Part shown: positions 23,623 to 31,808 of the stretch, in pieces
Layout: each line of letters opens with the position of its first letter
Numbering within the stretch: position 1 is the stretch's first letter
Origin: JAJTHB01 sp033763775
GTDB taxonomy: Bacteria > Pseudomonadota > Alphaproteobacteria > Rickettsiales > SXRF01
NCBI GenBank assembly: GCA_033763775.1
Contig: JANRJW010000005.1
Location: forward strand, 91,103 to 155,102
Length of the DNA: 64,000 nucleotides
Reading direction: 5' to 3'
Notes under the pieces: model-generated
Seen by the model: only the letters and a program-made list of their open reading frames with translations
Database searches by the model: none
Told to the model about the DNA's origin: nothing
Translations under genes and position numbers: made by a program

Positions 23623-25620
23623 TTATCGTGGTTTGGCCGCCCTGTTTTCACGATGCTGTTTTTCGCGCACTTCGCGCGCAGTGCCGCTTTGCCGATCGAT
23701 GGGGAAGAGTCGGCCTTTATATTCAAGGTAGGGCGTGTGGTTAGGATAGTATGCCATCAGCTCGCGGTTGCGGCGATCGCCCAAATCACGCGCGACAATG
23801 ATTGGCGAGTTTGGCGTTGGCGGATTTAAAAACGCAACCCACAGATATTTGTTTGGGCCCGGGCGTTGTCGCGCTGCAGTTTTTGGGCGCGGCCGCTCAA
23901 TAAATACCAGCGCAGGCTTATTCGTTTCTTCCATGATAGTGTGCACAAATTTTGGCTTGTTATGCACGTAGTTCTGATACATGCGCAGAACCGGCGGTAT
24001 TTTATCTGCCCAGCCGGTGGCAAAAATAGCCATCACCGTGATCAGCAGTGAGGCCTGCACCACGCGCCTGCCGCTGGCCAGACGCACATGGTGAAGCCGA
24101 AGCAGCGCCGGAAGCTTCATCATGCCATAGGCGGTGAGGACGATGATGGCGGGCGCAAGCTCATAGATGAAGCGTGGGCCAAAGATATGGTAGATAAAGC
24201 GGTTATACATGTTCACCATGCTGTAAACCACAAGCATTGCCGCCAGCAGCCGTAGCGCGGTATTTTTCATCGGCGTCAGGCAGGCAATCAGCACAAACAG
24301 CGTGGAGGGCACAAACCATTCAAACATGGCATGGTTGAGCAGCTGCCACTCGCGCTGGCCTTTCAACAGGCCGATCAGCCAGGTATGGCCACGCTCAAAA
24401 CCAGGCAGGCCGCGCTCATGTTCTTTGATGTAAGGTGCCTGCCACCACACTGTGGTGGTGTTCAGATTATACCATACCTGGATGCAGCCACACACCGCAA
24501 AGCCAAGGCCAATTGCCAGCATGGATGGCAGGTGGGCTTTCGGGTTTTTCCAGAGTTCGTAGAGAAAGAAAAAGACAAACAGCACCATCATGCCGATAGC
24601 TGTCAGCGGCCGAATCAGAAACACCATGCCGATGGCCAGCCCGACCAGCAGCCCAAAACAGACAGCATCAGTTTGATTGTGATGCTGAATCGCATGGCGC
24701 ATTTCAAAAAAGAACCACAGAAATAGCGCCGAAAAGAGCAGGGAGGTGGCATGCACCATGTATTCCGATGACATGAAAAAGACGAACGGACACAGCAGTG
24801 TTAAAAGCGCAGCGAGGCGGGCGGTTTTCTCATCGGTGACGCGCCGCGCGAGGAAATAAATCGCAACCAGGCTGAGCGCGCCGAGCATGGGATTGGTGAG
24901 CCACGGCGCACCCACGCGAAACCCAAGCGAAATAAAAAACGCATGCAGCGGCTGCCAGATGGAATACCACTGCTCTTTCGTGTTAATCATCAGCTTGGTG
25001 ACAAAAAATTCCTGCAGCGGGTGGGTGATGAAAAATTTGCCCTGCGCGTAAATTTTACCCTGAATATATTGCACCAGTGAATCATCATAAGACGGGCGGA
25101 ACTCAAACAGATACCATGACAGGCTGATGGTGAGCGCCAGAAAAAGCACAAACAGGCCGCCAATCCACCACCATACCGGCACGCGCATAAGCACCAGCAC
25201 CCACGGCATGGCGCGTGTGGCAGCGCGCCTGAAAAAACTGGCGCGGCAGAGCGACACCAGTAACAACGCAGCACCCACGCTGCAGACAAGCTGCTCAACG
25301 ACACCAAGCGTGCCAGCAAGGTTTGGTGGTAGCAGAATGAAAGCAAATAGCCCGCCCGCCACCGCCACCGCCAGCACACGAGCGGGGGGGTATTTTTTCC
25401 ACCACAGCACGGCCGAGGCTGCAATCGGTATCGCAAGCAGCAATGCAATCAGGTGCATGGCATAATCGCTGGCTCGCTCGCGCGGGATGATTTCGCTTAA
25501 ACGATCGCCAAAGCCGAGAAGAAAAAAGCCCGCAGCCATCCCAATCACCGCCAGCCATGTTTGCCTGTGTGATGCGCTGCTTTGCGTCGATGTTTTGTCA
25601 ACGATCAGCGCCATGCTCAC
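23623..25620 (-). CDS. GT39/PMT-like membrane glycosyltransferase
   Basis: A 665-aa protein with about twelve hydrophobic segments and a C-terminal soluble tail. The external loop after the fourth helix contains FEFRPSYDDSLVQ, with an acidic pair expected of ArnT/PMT-type enzymes using polyprenyl-phosphate sugars. It is the last gene of the minus-strand run aguB-aguA-yihY-GT and overlaps yihY by 23 bp. It could act in the same surface-glycan pathway as the GT-C gene at 19-21 kb. Substrate is not readable from sequence. Confidence 0.8.
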   Translation of the reverse strand: MSMALIVDKTSTQSSASHRQTWLAVIGMAAGFFLLGFGDRLSEIIPRERASDYAMHLIALLLAIPIAASAVLWWKKYPPARVLAVAVAGGLFAFILLPPNLAGTLGVVEQLVCSVGAALLLVSLCRASFFRRAATRAMPWVLVLMRVPVWWWIGGLFVLFLALTISLSWYLFEFRPSYDDSLVQYIQGKIYAQGKFFITHPLQEFFVTKLMINTKEQWYSIWQPLHAFFISLGFRVGAPWLTNPMLGALSLVAIYFLARRVTDEKTARLAALLTLLCPFVFFMSSEYMVHATSLLFSALFLWFFFEMRHAIQHHNQTDAVCFGLLVGLAIGMVFLIRPLTAIGMMVLFVFFFLYELWKNPKAHLPSMLAIGLGFAVCGCIQVWYNLNTTTVWWQAPYIKEHERGLPGFERGHTWLIGLLKGQREWQLLNHAMFEWFVPSTLFVLIACLTPMKNTALRLLAAMLVVYSMVNMYNRFIYHIFGPRFIYELAPAIIVLTAYGMMKLPALLRLHHVRLASGRRVVQASLLITVMAIFATGWADKIPPVLRMYQNYVHNKPKFVHTIMEETNKPALVFIERPRPKTAARQRPGPNKYLWVAFLNPPTPNSPIIVARDLGDRRNRELMAYYPNHTPYLEYKGRLFPIDRQSGTAREVREKQHRENRAAKPR

Positions 25621-26473
25621 GCTCTACTACACGAAGCCCAAGTGCGCGGGTGATTTCATAATTCAGTTCGGCGCCGAAAATAAAAATCACATTGCAGATA
25701 TAAAAAAACAGTAGCGCGGCGATGATGCCGCCCAAGCTGCCATAAATCAGATTGACCTGATTAAAATTCGAAAGATACATGGTAAAGAGGTTCGCTGCAG
25801 AAAGCCACAGCACCACCACCACCAGCGCCCCCGGCCACACCGCGATGAAACTCTGCTTGATGTTAGGGATGGTGTAATAAATATAACTGACAGCGGCAAA
25901 AATCGCGCCCACCGCCAGCCAGATGACAAGACGCCCCAGCTCGTGGTCGCTGCCATCCATCAGCGCGATGCCGAGCCAGCGCTCAATGTTGGCCAGCACA
26001 ATCGGCAGAAAGACCAGCGCCAGCATGGCAGTGATTAAAATAGCGGTGAAAATGAGTAGCTGCAGCACACTCAGGCTACGCCTCAGCCAGTAGGCCGGCG
26101 GCGTGGTGACATGGTAGGCGCGGTTCAGCACGGTGCGGATGCCCTCCACAGCGGAGGATGCTGTCCAGATGGCGCCCAGAATCGCGACCGTCAGCAGCCC
26201 TTGCGGAGGGCCTGAAATAATCTCAACCACGCGAGGCTTCAGCGCGGCGGTTACATGCTCGGGTAGCACCGAAAGCGCCTCGGCGATCAGGCGCTCGCCC
26301 GCTTCACCCTGGCCGATAAAACCGATCACCGACACCATGAACACTAAAAAAGGAAACAGCGCGAGCAGGCCAAGAAAAGCAAGGTAACCAGCATGTTCAA
26401 TGCCATCATGATTCACCGTATTCGCCACAGCGCTGCGAAACACCCGCCAGCATGTGCCAGCTTTACGTGTCAT
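25598..26473 (-). CDS. YihY/BrkB family inner-membrane protein
   Basis: A 291-aa member of the YihY/BrkB family, formerly misnamed RNase BN. The N-terminal HDGIEHAGYLAFLGLLALFPF block, the WTASSAVEGIRTVLNRAY motif and about six membrane helices are typical. Its role is unknown, with transport or barrier functions proposed. The ATG overlaps the aguA stop as ATGA; a longer frame to 26566 lies inside aguA and is not used. It overlaps the downstream glycosyltransferase by 23 bp. Confidence 0.9.
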   Translation of the reverse strand: MTRKAGTCWRVFRSAVANTVNHDGIEHAGYLAFLGLLALFPFLVFMVSVIGFIGQGEAGERLIAEALSVLPEHVTAALKPRVVEIISGPPQGLLTVAILGAIWTASSAVEGIRTVLNRAYHVTTPPAYWLRRSLSVLQLLIFTAILITAMLALVFLPIVLANIERWLGIALMDGSDHELGRLVIWLAVGAIFAAVSYIYYTIPNIKQSFIAVWPGALVVVVLWLSAANLFTMYLSNFNQVNLIYGSLGGIIAALLFFYICNVIFIFGAELNYEITRALGLRVVEREHGADR

Positions 26474-27582
26474 GCGGGTTCCTGCTGGCTCATGCAGTGG
26501 ATGGTGCCAAGCCCCCAGACGAGATCCACCGCATGAATACCCACCACCTCGCGCTTCGGAAAGCACTCGGCCAGAATATTGAGCGCTATTCTATCCATGG
26601 GGTCGTTAAAGGTCGGCACCAGCACGACCTCGTTGCAGATGAGGAAATTGGCATAGGAGGCCGGCAGGCGCTGGCCTTCAAATACTACTGGCCGTGGCAT
26701 GGGAAGCTCAACAATGTTAAATGCCTTACCCTTCGCGTCGCGTGCTTTTTTCAGGCGTTTCAGATTGTCCTGCAGCAGGCTGTAATTATCATCGCGTTTA
26801 TCTCGTTCCACCACCGTAACAATCGTATCGGCTTTCACAAAGCGTGTGATGTCATCGACATGACCATGGGTATCATCCCCAACAATGCCATGGCCCAGCC
26901 AGATGATCTGGCTGATGCCGAGGTAGCGTGCAAACACCTCGGCATAATCATCACGCGTGAAGCCAGGGTTGCGGCACTGAATATTGGAAAGCAGGCATTC
27001 TTCGGTGGTGATCAGCGTGCCTTTACCGTTCACATCAATCGAGCCACCTTCTAGCACCACGCGCTTTCCTTTGTGCATCGGCTGGATGCGATCCAGCTGG
27101 TAGGTGGTGTTAATTGCCTCGGGCACTTTGTCGTCTTTTTTGTGGTTGGGGTATTTTGCCCACGCGTTAAAACGCCAGTCGAGCATAACGGATGACGGAT
27201 GACGGATGACGGATGACGGCGATTGTTTTTTCTTGTCAGCCGTCCACCGTCCACCGTCCACCGGCTTTACAAAAATCGGGCCGCTATCGCGCAGCCAGAT
27301 GCGATCGGTGGGAATCACATGCCACTTGATGTGTTTCATGTTCACGCCGGCGCGCTCCAGCACATCGGTGGCGCGTTTTTGTTCTTTATCGTTCTGCACT
27401 ACCAGCCGCACCACCTGCGTGTGGGCAATATGACGAATAATCTCCGCATACACCCAGGGAATCGGCTCAAACTTATCCGGCCAGTCTTCTTTATTATGCG
27501 GCCACGCAAGCCAGATGGCGGCTTGCGGTTCCCATTCAGCGGGCATTCTGTAGGATGACGGATGACGGATGATGGATGACAT
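26470..27582 (-). CDS. aguA: agmatine deiminase AguA with in-frame heptamer insertion
   Basis: Agmatine deiminase converts agmatine to N-carbamoylputrescine in the putrescine pathway. The family start MPAEWEPQAAIWLAWPHN is present, with the catalytic Cys in GTIHCMSQQEP, plus VLEGGSIDVNGKGT and GHVDD. Between RDSGPIFVKPV and LDWRFNAWAKYP there is an insert of about 25 residues (with SSVIRHPSSV) coded by opposed heptamer arrays, and the first 12 residues (MSSIIRHPSSYR) come from another array, so the native start was probably near 27546. Whether the insert is tolerated in the folded enzyme is untested. It is coupled with aguB. Confidence 0.88.
   Translation of the reverse strand: MSSIIRHPSSYRMPAEWEPQAAIWLAWPHNKEDWPDKFEPIPWVYAEIIRHIAHTQVVRLVVQNDKEQKRATDVLERAGVNMKHIKWHVIPTDRIWLRDSGPIFVKPVDGGRWTADKKKQSPSSVIRHPSSVMLDWRFNAWAKYPNHKKDDKVPEAINTTYQLDRIQPMHKGKRVVLEGGSIDVNGKGTLITTEECLLSNIQCRNPGFTRDDYAEVFARYLGISQIIWLGHGIVGDDTHGHVDDITRFVKADTIVTVVERDKRDDNYSLLQDNLKRLKKARDAKGKAFNIVELPMPRPVVFEGQRLPASYANFLICNEVVLVPTFNDPMDRIALNILAECFPKREVVGIHAVDLVWGLGTIHCMSQQEPA
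27190..27262 (-). repeat. opposed heptamer array inside aguA
   Basis: Four exact GGATGAC heptamers (27190-27217), a 24-nt spacer and three exact GTCCACC heptamers (27242-27262), which are near-complements of the first type. The whole block is in frame within aguA and replaces or extends a surface loop. Confidence 0.9.
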
Positions 27583-27621
27583 AGTGTCTCTTTGTCTACT
27601 GTCCACGGTCATCCGTCCACC
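27553..27621 (-). repeat. opposed heptamer array at the aguB/aguA junction
   Basis: Four GGATGAC-type heptamers (27553-27580) face three GTCCACS/GTCATCC heptamers (27601-27621). The left arm supplies the N-terminus of AguA and the right arm the last residues of AguB (SRWTDDRGQ). The unit sequence is the same as in the array inside aguA. Confidence 0.9.
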
Positions 27622-28492
27622 GGGACGTCAGTCCCGCATACGCATCCACGCGCCGATCGCGGAAAAACGGCCAGTTGCGGCGCTTATGCTCCACCAGCGA
27701 GAGGTCGCACTCAGCGATCAGCACTTCCTCCTTGTCGTGCGAGGCATGGGCAAGGAAGCGGCCATACGGATCGCAGATGAAGGAGTTGCCGAAGAATTCA
27801 AGGCCATCGCCTCCCTGCGGCGGAATTTCGTGGCCAATACGGTTTACGGCGCAGACAAACACGCCGCTCGCAATCGCGTGGGCGCGCTGGATGGTAATCC
27901 AGCTATCGACCTGCGATTCGCCCCACTCACGCTTCTCGGAAGGATGCCAGCCGATGGCGGTGGGGTAGAAGAGGGTGTGCGCGCCCTGCATGGCAGTGAG
28001 GCGTGCGCCTTCGGGATACCACTGATCCCAGCAGATGAGCGTGCCCAGCTTGCCGGCGCTGGTGGCGTGTGCCTTAAAGCCAAGATCGCCGGGCGTGAAG
28101 TAATATTTTTCTTCAAACAGCGGGTCGTGGGGGATGTGCATTTTGCGGTAAATGCCAGCGATGCTGCCGTCTTTATCAATCACCACCGCGGTGTTGTAAT
28201 ACAGCCCCTCGGCGGCTTTTTCAAAAATGGAATTGATGATGACCATGCCTGTCTGCTTCGCCAGTTTGGCCAGCGCCTGTGTGGTGGCACCGTCCGCTGG
28301 CTCGGCAAGGTCAAAACGGCTGCTATCCAGCCCCTGGCAGAAATAATCCGTGAGGAACAGTTCCGGCAGGCACGCCACCTGCGCGCCTTTAGCTGCCGCG
28401 TCGCCGAGCATATCCAGCGCGTGGGCAAGGCTCGCTTTTGGCGAACCAGCATATTTCATTTGAATAGCGGCAAGGCGCAGCATGTTGGTCAT
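27596..28492 (-). CDS. aguB: N-carbamoylputrescine amidase AguB
   Basis: A nitrilase-superfamily amidase that hydrolyses N-carbamoylputrescine to putrescine. The Glu-Lys-Cys triad is visible in CLPELFLTDYF, YRKMHIPHDP and LICWDQWYPE, with the GWHPSEK block typical of AguB. The ATG at 28492 (MTNMLRLAAIQ) is preferred to the longer open frame at 28531. The C-terminus ends in repeat-coded residues. It precedes aguA by overlap of open frames, forming a two-step agmatine-to-putrescine unit. Confidence 0.92.
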   Translation of the reverse strand: MTNMLRLAAIQMKYAGSPKASLAHALDMLGDAAAKGAQVACLPELFLTDYFCQGLDSSRFDLAEPADGATTQALAKLAKQTGMVIINSIFEKAAEGLYYNTAVVIDKDGSIAGIYRKMHIPHDPLFEEKYYFTPGDLGFKAHATSAGKLGTLICWDQWYPEGARLTAMQGAHTLFYPTAIGWHPSEKREWGESQVDSWITIQRAHAIASGVFVCAVNRIGHEIPPQGGDGLEFFGNSFICDPYGRFLAHASHDKEEVLIAECDLSLVEHKRRNWPFFRDRRVDAYAGLTSRWTDDRGQ

Positions 28493-28551
28493 GGTGTTTT
28501 TCCCGAAAATGAGCTCGCGAGCGGTGTACAATATTGGGCTGTAAATGCCAA

Positions 28552-28743
28552 TTATTTTGTCGGTTTGGTGGCGGCGGCAGGCGGGGGGGAGGGGCAGCGT
28601 GTGGAAAGCCCGCCGCCGAGTGTCAGGCGTGTAGAGCAGGAGGAGGCTGGCGCGGCGGCGCTGCTGGCCGCGCTATAGCTCTCCCAGTCCTTGTAGGGGC
28701 TGGTACAGCTGGCAAGCATCAGCACTAAAAGAAAATAGCGCAT
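28552..28743 (-). CDS. small putative lipoprotein
   Basis: A 63-aa open frame on the same strand as aguB. It starts MRYFLLVLMLASC, a short signal with a lipobox (L-A-S-C), followed by TSPYKDWESY and a low-complexity Ser/Ala/Pro tail. No homology is recognised. The clear lipobox and sensible position upstream of aguB support it, but its small size keeps this tentative. Confidence 0.5.
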   Translation of the reverse strand: MRYFLLVLMLASCTSPYKDWESYSAASSAAAPASSCSTRLTLGGGLSTRCPSPPPAAATKPTK

Positions 28744-28806
28744 GGCTTCATCCTACCACATATGCGCGGTGGGCGAAACCATAGGATGAAAAAGAAGGGG
28801 GCGGCG

Positions 28807-28833
28807 CCACCCGAAGCCGAAGGCGTAGGGTGG
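28807..28833 (-). repeat. tRNA-tail hairpin (short copy)
   Basis: On the minus strand the tRNA CCA end continues directly into CCACCC...GGGTGG, a stem-loop with an internal GCC-TTC-GGC hairpin, followed by a pyrimidine/T-rich stretch. It is the first hairpin of the longer element found after tRNA-Leu and tRNA-Val. Here it may serve as a simple terminator. Confidence 0.7.
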
Positions 28834-28905
28834 TGGCTCGAGAGGGATTTGAACCCCCGACCAAGGGATTATGATTCCCCTGCTCTACCGCTGAGCTACC
28901 GAGCC
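28831..28905 (-). tRNA. tRNA with CAT anticodon (Met, or Ile2 read by lysidine)
   Basis: Minus-strand cloverleaf: acceptor GGCTCGG/TCGAGCC, D-arm GCTC-GAGC, anticodon stem GGGGA/TCCCT with loop ATCATAA, T-arm GGGGG-TTCAAAT-CCCTC, discriminator A and encoded CCA. The anticodon CAT fits elongator methionine; the CTTGGTC variable region resembles Ile2 tRNAs, whose C34 is changed to lysidine. Sequence alone does not settle this. Confidence 0.92.
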
Positions 28906-28913
28906 AAAAAGTC

Positions 28914-28941
28914 AGGGATTAGGGGATAGGCACTAGGGGGA
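28914..28941 (+). repeat. single-arm heptamer array after the tRNA
   Basis: Four 7-nt units of the type AGGGATT/AGGGGAT/AGGCACT/AGGGGGA next to the 5' side of the tRNA gene. No opposed arm is evident within 100 bp. It belongs to the same class as the other heptamer arrays. Confidence 0.55.
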
Positions 28942-28972
28942 GAAAAAGCAAGAAAAAAGTGCCATGGGCAAT

Positions 28973-29006
28973 AAAAAACCCGTGGAACCATAGCCCCACG
29001 GGTTTT
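28973..29006 (-). terminator. bidirectional intrinsic terminator
   Basis: A stem AAAAACCCGTGG / CCACGGGTTTTT with a short loop, A-run on one side and T-run on the other. It lies just downstream of the small secreted protein gene on the minus strand and upstream of the tRNA. Confidence 0.85.
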
Positions 29007-29032
29007 TGAATCCAAAAGATTCAGGGAAACGA

Positions 29033-29257
29033 TTAGTGTTTCGCTTCTTCTTTTTTGGCTTCGCCAGCAGCAGGAGCGGCTTTCGCAGCTTCTTCAGCTT
29101 TTTTGGCTTCTTCTTTTTTGCCTTCTTCTTTAGCAGCAGCAGGAGCAGCAGCTTCTTTAACTACTTTGTCAGCAGCTGGTTTAGCAGCTTCCGGAGAAGC
29201 GAAAGCAGGAGCAGCAACGAGGCCGAGAGCGGCAACGAGAGCGAGGGTCTTGTTCAT
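29033..29257 (-). CDS. small secreted Ala/Lys/Glu-rich protein
   Basis: A 74-aa protein starting MNKTLALVAALGLVAAPAFA, a clear signal peptide cleaved after AFA. The mature part is almost only Ala, Lys, Glu and Pro with repeated KEEAKK/AAPAA blocks and would be helical or disordered. AAAGGAT precedes the ATG, and a strong terminator follows, so a separate, possibly abundant transcript is likely. No family is recognised. The codons GCT/GCA for alanine dominate, unlike neighbours, because of the repetitive sequence. Confidence 0.75.
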   Translation of the reverse strand: MNKTLALVAALGLVAAPAFASPEAAKPAADKVVKEAAAPAAAKEEGKKEEAKKAEEAAKAAPAAGEAKKEEAKH

Positions 29258-29345
29258 GGGGTAATCCTTTGAAAAAGAGAAGTTAAACATTGTCTTCATG
29301 ATTAAAGACAAGGATGTTTTAGCAGCGCGCCGATGACGGTGCTAT

Positions 29346-29373
29346 GGAAAAAACATTACATCTTTGTAATGTT
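29346..29373 (-). terminator. intrinsic terminator of the HIT gene
   Basis: On the minus strand AACATTACA-AAGA-TGTAATGTT is followed by TTTTT. The stem includes the HIT stop codon (29356-29358), so translation termination and transcription termination overlap. Confidence 0.8.
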
Positions 29374-29775
29374 GAAAACTATCCTCAGCTGAGCCAGTTT
29401 TTCGCTGAGTTCAGACGCATGATACGGTGTTGCAGCGATGCCTGAATTCCACACAGGGTTTGGCCACGCCGCATCAGTTTTATAGCGCGCGATGATATGG
29501 ATATGTAGCTGCGGCACCATGTTGCCCAGCGCCGCGATATTCATTTTATCGGCGCGGGTTTCGCTGGCGAAAGCTTCGCTGACCAAACGCACTTCCGCCA
29601 TCACCGCCGTGTAATCCTCCGCGCTGAGGTCAAACAGCTCGCGAAGCCCATCTTTTCGCGGCACCAGAATCACCCATGGAAAGCTGGAGTTGTTCATCAG
29701 CAGCAGGCGGCAGGCTGGTAGGTCGCCAATGAGGTGGGTGTCGGCGGCAAGCTGAGGGTGAAGGCTGAATGTCAT
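29356..29775 (-). CDS. HIT-family hydrolase
   Basis: A 139-aa nucleotide-binding hydrolase of the histidine-triad superfamily. The triad reads QLHIHIIARY, with the third triad position occupied by Ile-Ala-Arg-Tyr rather than a third histidine directly after; the conserved WVILVPR and NIAALGN blocks match the alphaproteobacterial branch. ATG at 29775 (MTFSLHPQLAADT) suits the family better than 29784. A small ATCCCCGC palindrome separates it from purB. Confidence 0.88.
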   Translation of the reverse strand: MTFSLHPQLAADTHLIGDLPACRLLLMNNSSFPWVILVPRKDGLRELFDLSAEDYTAVMAEVRLVSEAFASETRADKMNIAALGNMVPQLHIHIIARYKTDAAWPNPVWNSGIAATPYHASELSEKLAQLRIVFNITKM

Positions 29776-29795
29776 TACTACCATGGTGGTTCAGG

Positions 29796-29815
29796 ATCCC
29801 CGCTTTCGCGGGGAT
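29796..29815. repeat. short REP-like hairpin
   Basis: ATCCCCGC-TTTC-GCGGGGAT, an 8-bp perfect stem with tetraloop between purB and the HIT gene. The core resembles the CCCGC-GAAA-GCGGG stem of the large repeat before tig. Confidence 0.65.
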
Positions 29816-31108
29816 TTAAGAAAAAACCCGCTTGAAAATCGTGTCCACATGTTTGGTGTGGTAGCCAAGGTCAAAGAGTTTGGCCAGTTCAGCGGGCTTA
29901 ATGCGTGCGGTGACATCGGCATCGCTTGATAGCTCGGTGAGGAAGTCTTTGCCGAAATCCCATACTTTCATGGCGTTTCGCTGCACCAGTGTGTAGGCGT
30001 CTTCGCGCGAGACCCCGGCCTGCGTCAGCGCCAGCAGCACACGCTGCGAAAAGACAAGGCCGCCCAGCATGTTCATGTTCTCGGCCATTTGATCGGGATA
30101 GACCACCAGCTGGTCGATGATGTTCGTCAGGCGGTTCAGTGCAAAATCAAGCGTCACTGTCGCATCCGGTGCAATCATCCGCTCCACCGAAGAATGCGAA
30201 ATATCGCGCTCATGCCACAGCGCGACGTTTTCCATCGCTGGCAGCGCGTAGCCACGCACCAGCCGGGCAAGGCCGGTGATATTTTCAGAAAGCACCGGGT
30301 TGCGCTTGTGCGGCATGGCCGAAGAGCCTTTCTGTCCCGGCGAGAAATATTCCTCAGCTTCGAGCACTTCGGTGCGCTGCAGGTGGCGAATTTCCGTGGC
30401 AAGCCGCTCCATACTGCTGGCGATCACCCCCAGTGTTGCAAAATACATCGCATGGCGATCCCGCGGGATGACCTGCGTTGACACAGGCTCAATCGTAAGC
30501 CCCATTTTCTCCGCGACATATTGTTCCACAAACGGATCGATATTGGCAAAGGTGCCCACAGCGCCGGAAATCGCACAGGTGGCAATTTCCTTTCGCGCGG
30601 CAATCAGGCGATCTTTGCAGCGCGAAAACTCGGCGTAGTAGGTGGCGAGCTTCAAACCAAACGTCACCGGCTCGGCGTGGATACCATGGCTGCGGCCAAC
30701 GCAGACCGTATCTTTGTGCTCATAGGCGCGGCGCTTGATGGCGCTAAGCAGCGCATCCATATCAGCAAGCAGAATATCGGTGGCGCGAACCAGCTGCACG
30801 GAAAGGCAGGTATCCAGCACATCAGAGCTGGTCATGCCCTGATGCAGGAAGCGCGCCTCCGCGCCGACATGCTCCGCCACATTGGTGAGAAACGCGATGA
30901 CGTCATGCTTAGTGACGCGCTCGATTTCATGCACGCGCTGCGCGTCAAAACGCCCTTTTTTCCAGATGGTTTCGGCCGCTTCCTTAGGAATCACCCCCAG
31001 CTTTGCCAGCGCGTCACAGGCGTGGGCTTCAATTTCAAACCAGATGCGAAAACGTGTGTCATCGCTCCAGATGGCGGTCATGTCGGGTCGTGAGTAGCGT
31101 GGGATCAT
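29816..31108 (-). CDS. purB: adenylosuccinate lyase PurB
   Basis: PurB cleaves SAICAR and adenylosuccinate in purine synthesis. The fumarase/aspartase signature GSSAMPHKRNP, the substrate histidine region TSSDVLDTCLSVQL and GRSHGIHAEPVTFG are present, in a full-length 430-aa product starting MIPRYSRPDMTAIWSD. It is separated by 9 bp from the glycosylase gene upstream on the same strand. Confidence 0.97.
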   Translation of the reverse strand: MIPRYSRPDMTAIWSDDTRFRIWFEIEAHACDALAKLGVIPKEAAETIWKKGRFDAQRVHEIERVTKHDVIAFLTNVAEHVGAEARFLHQGMTSSDVLDTCLSVQLVRATDILLADMDALLSAIKRRAYEHKDTVCVGRSHGIHAEPVTFGLKLATYYAEFSRCKDRLIAARKEIATCAISGAVGTFANIDPFVEQYVAEKMGLTIEPVSTQVIPRDRHAMYFATLGVIASSMERLATEIRHLQRTEVLEAEEYFSPGQKGSSAMPHKRNPVLSENITGLARLVRGYALPAMENVALWHERDISHSSVERMIAPDATVTLDFALNRLTNIIDQLVVYPDQMAENMNMLGGLVFSQRVLLALTQAGVSREDAYTLVQRNAMKVWDFGKDFLTELSSDADVTARIKPAELAKLFDLGYHTKHVDTIFKRVFS

Positions 31109-31117
31109 GCCACTCTT

Positions 31118-31735
31118 CTAATAGGCAACAGGCACTGGGTCAAGCGCTCGCCATAAATACCATGTCGCAACCGAGCGATATGGCCGCCAGCGCTCGCCGT
31201 AAGCCAGCAGCGGTTTGGGAGTCAGGCGCTGGCCATCGTGATAATGCAGTGCTACGGCTTTCTGCAGGCCAATATCCAGCACCGGAAACACATCCGGCCG
31301 TCCCAGAGCGAAAATCAGGAACATTTCTGCGCTCCAGCGGCCAATGCCTTTGATGGTGGTGAGCTCATCGATAATCGCCTCATCCTCCATCTCAGGCCAG
31401 CGCGCAATCAGCTTTTTGTTCGCCACGAAATGCTCCGCCAGCGCGTGCATGTAGGCGGCTTTGCTTGCTGAGAATCCGCAGGCGCGCATGGCCGGCACAT
31501 CGAGTTTCAGCACGCTGGCCGGCGTCATTTTTCCGGCCGTTTTTTCAAAGCGCGCCCAGATGCTGTCGGCGGCCTTCACCGAAATCTGCTGTCCGGCAAT
31601 CGAACGGGCGAGAGTGTAAAACGCATCGCCGCGAATCGAGAGCGCTTCGCCATCATAGCTCGCGATGATTTTTTTTAGCGTCGGATCGCTTTTAGAAAGA
31701 TACTTTTTTGCTTTAGGCCAGTAATCCGGGGTCAT
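31118..31735 (-). CDS. DNA-3-methyladenine glycosylase (AlkA/HhH-GPD type)
   Basis: A 205-aa base-excision repair glycosylase for alkylated purines. The helix-hairpin-helix LTTIKGIGRWSAEMFLIFAL is followed by the catalytic Asp in FPVLDIGL. It lacks the N-terminal domain of E. coli AlkA, like many short bacterial homologues. RSIAGQQISVKAAD is the usual substrate-pocket segment. Genes pheT upstream and purB downstream are on the same strand; a REP-like repeat separates it from pheT. Confidence 0.92.
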   Translation of the reverse strand: MTPDYWPKAKKYLSKSDPTLKKIIASYDGEALSIRGDAFYTLARSIAGQQISVKAADSIWARFEKTAGKMTPASVLKLDVPAMRACGFSASKAAYMHALAEHFVANKKLIARWPEMEDEAIIDELTTIKGIGRWSAEMFLIFALGRPDVFPVLDIGLQKAVALHYHDGQRLTPKPLLAYGERWRPYRSVATWYLWRALDPVPVAY

Positions 31736-31740
31736 GATTA

Positions 31741-31808
31741 TGTCATCCTGAGCGCAGCGAAGCGTAGCCGAAGGATCTTAAGATGCCTCGGCTTTGCTCG
31801 GCATGACA
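31741..31808. repeat. REP-like palindrome, GTCATCC family, copy 1
   Basis: A 68-nt inverted repeat with ends TGTCATCCTGAGC and GGCATGACA and centre GGATCTTAAGATGCC, filling the space between alkA-like and pheT and ending one base before the pheT stop. A second copy with the same ends and centre follows hupB at 55811. Confidence 0.85.

Noticed and set aside
27569..28678. Plus-strand open frame (369 aa) opposite aguB
   Set aside because: Shadow of AguB, which carries an intact catalytic triad on the other strand.
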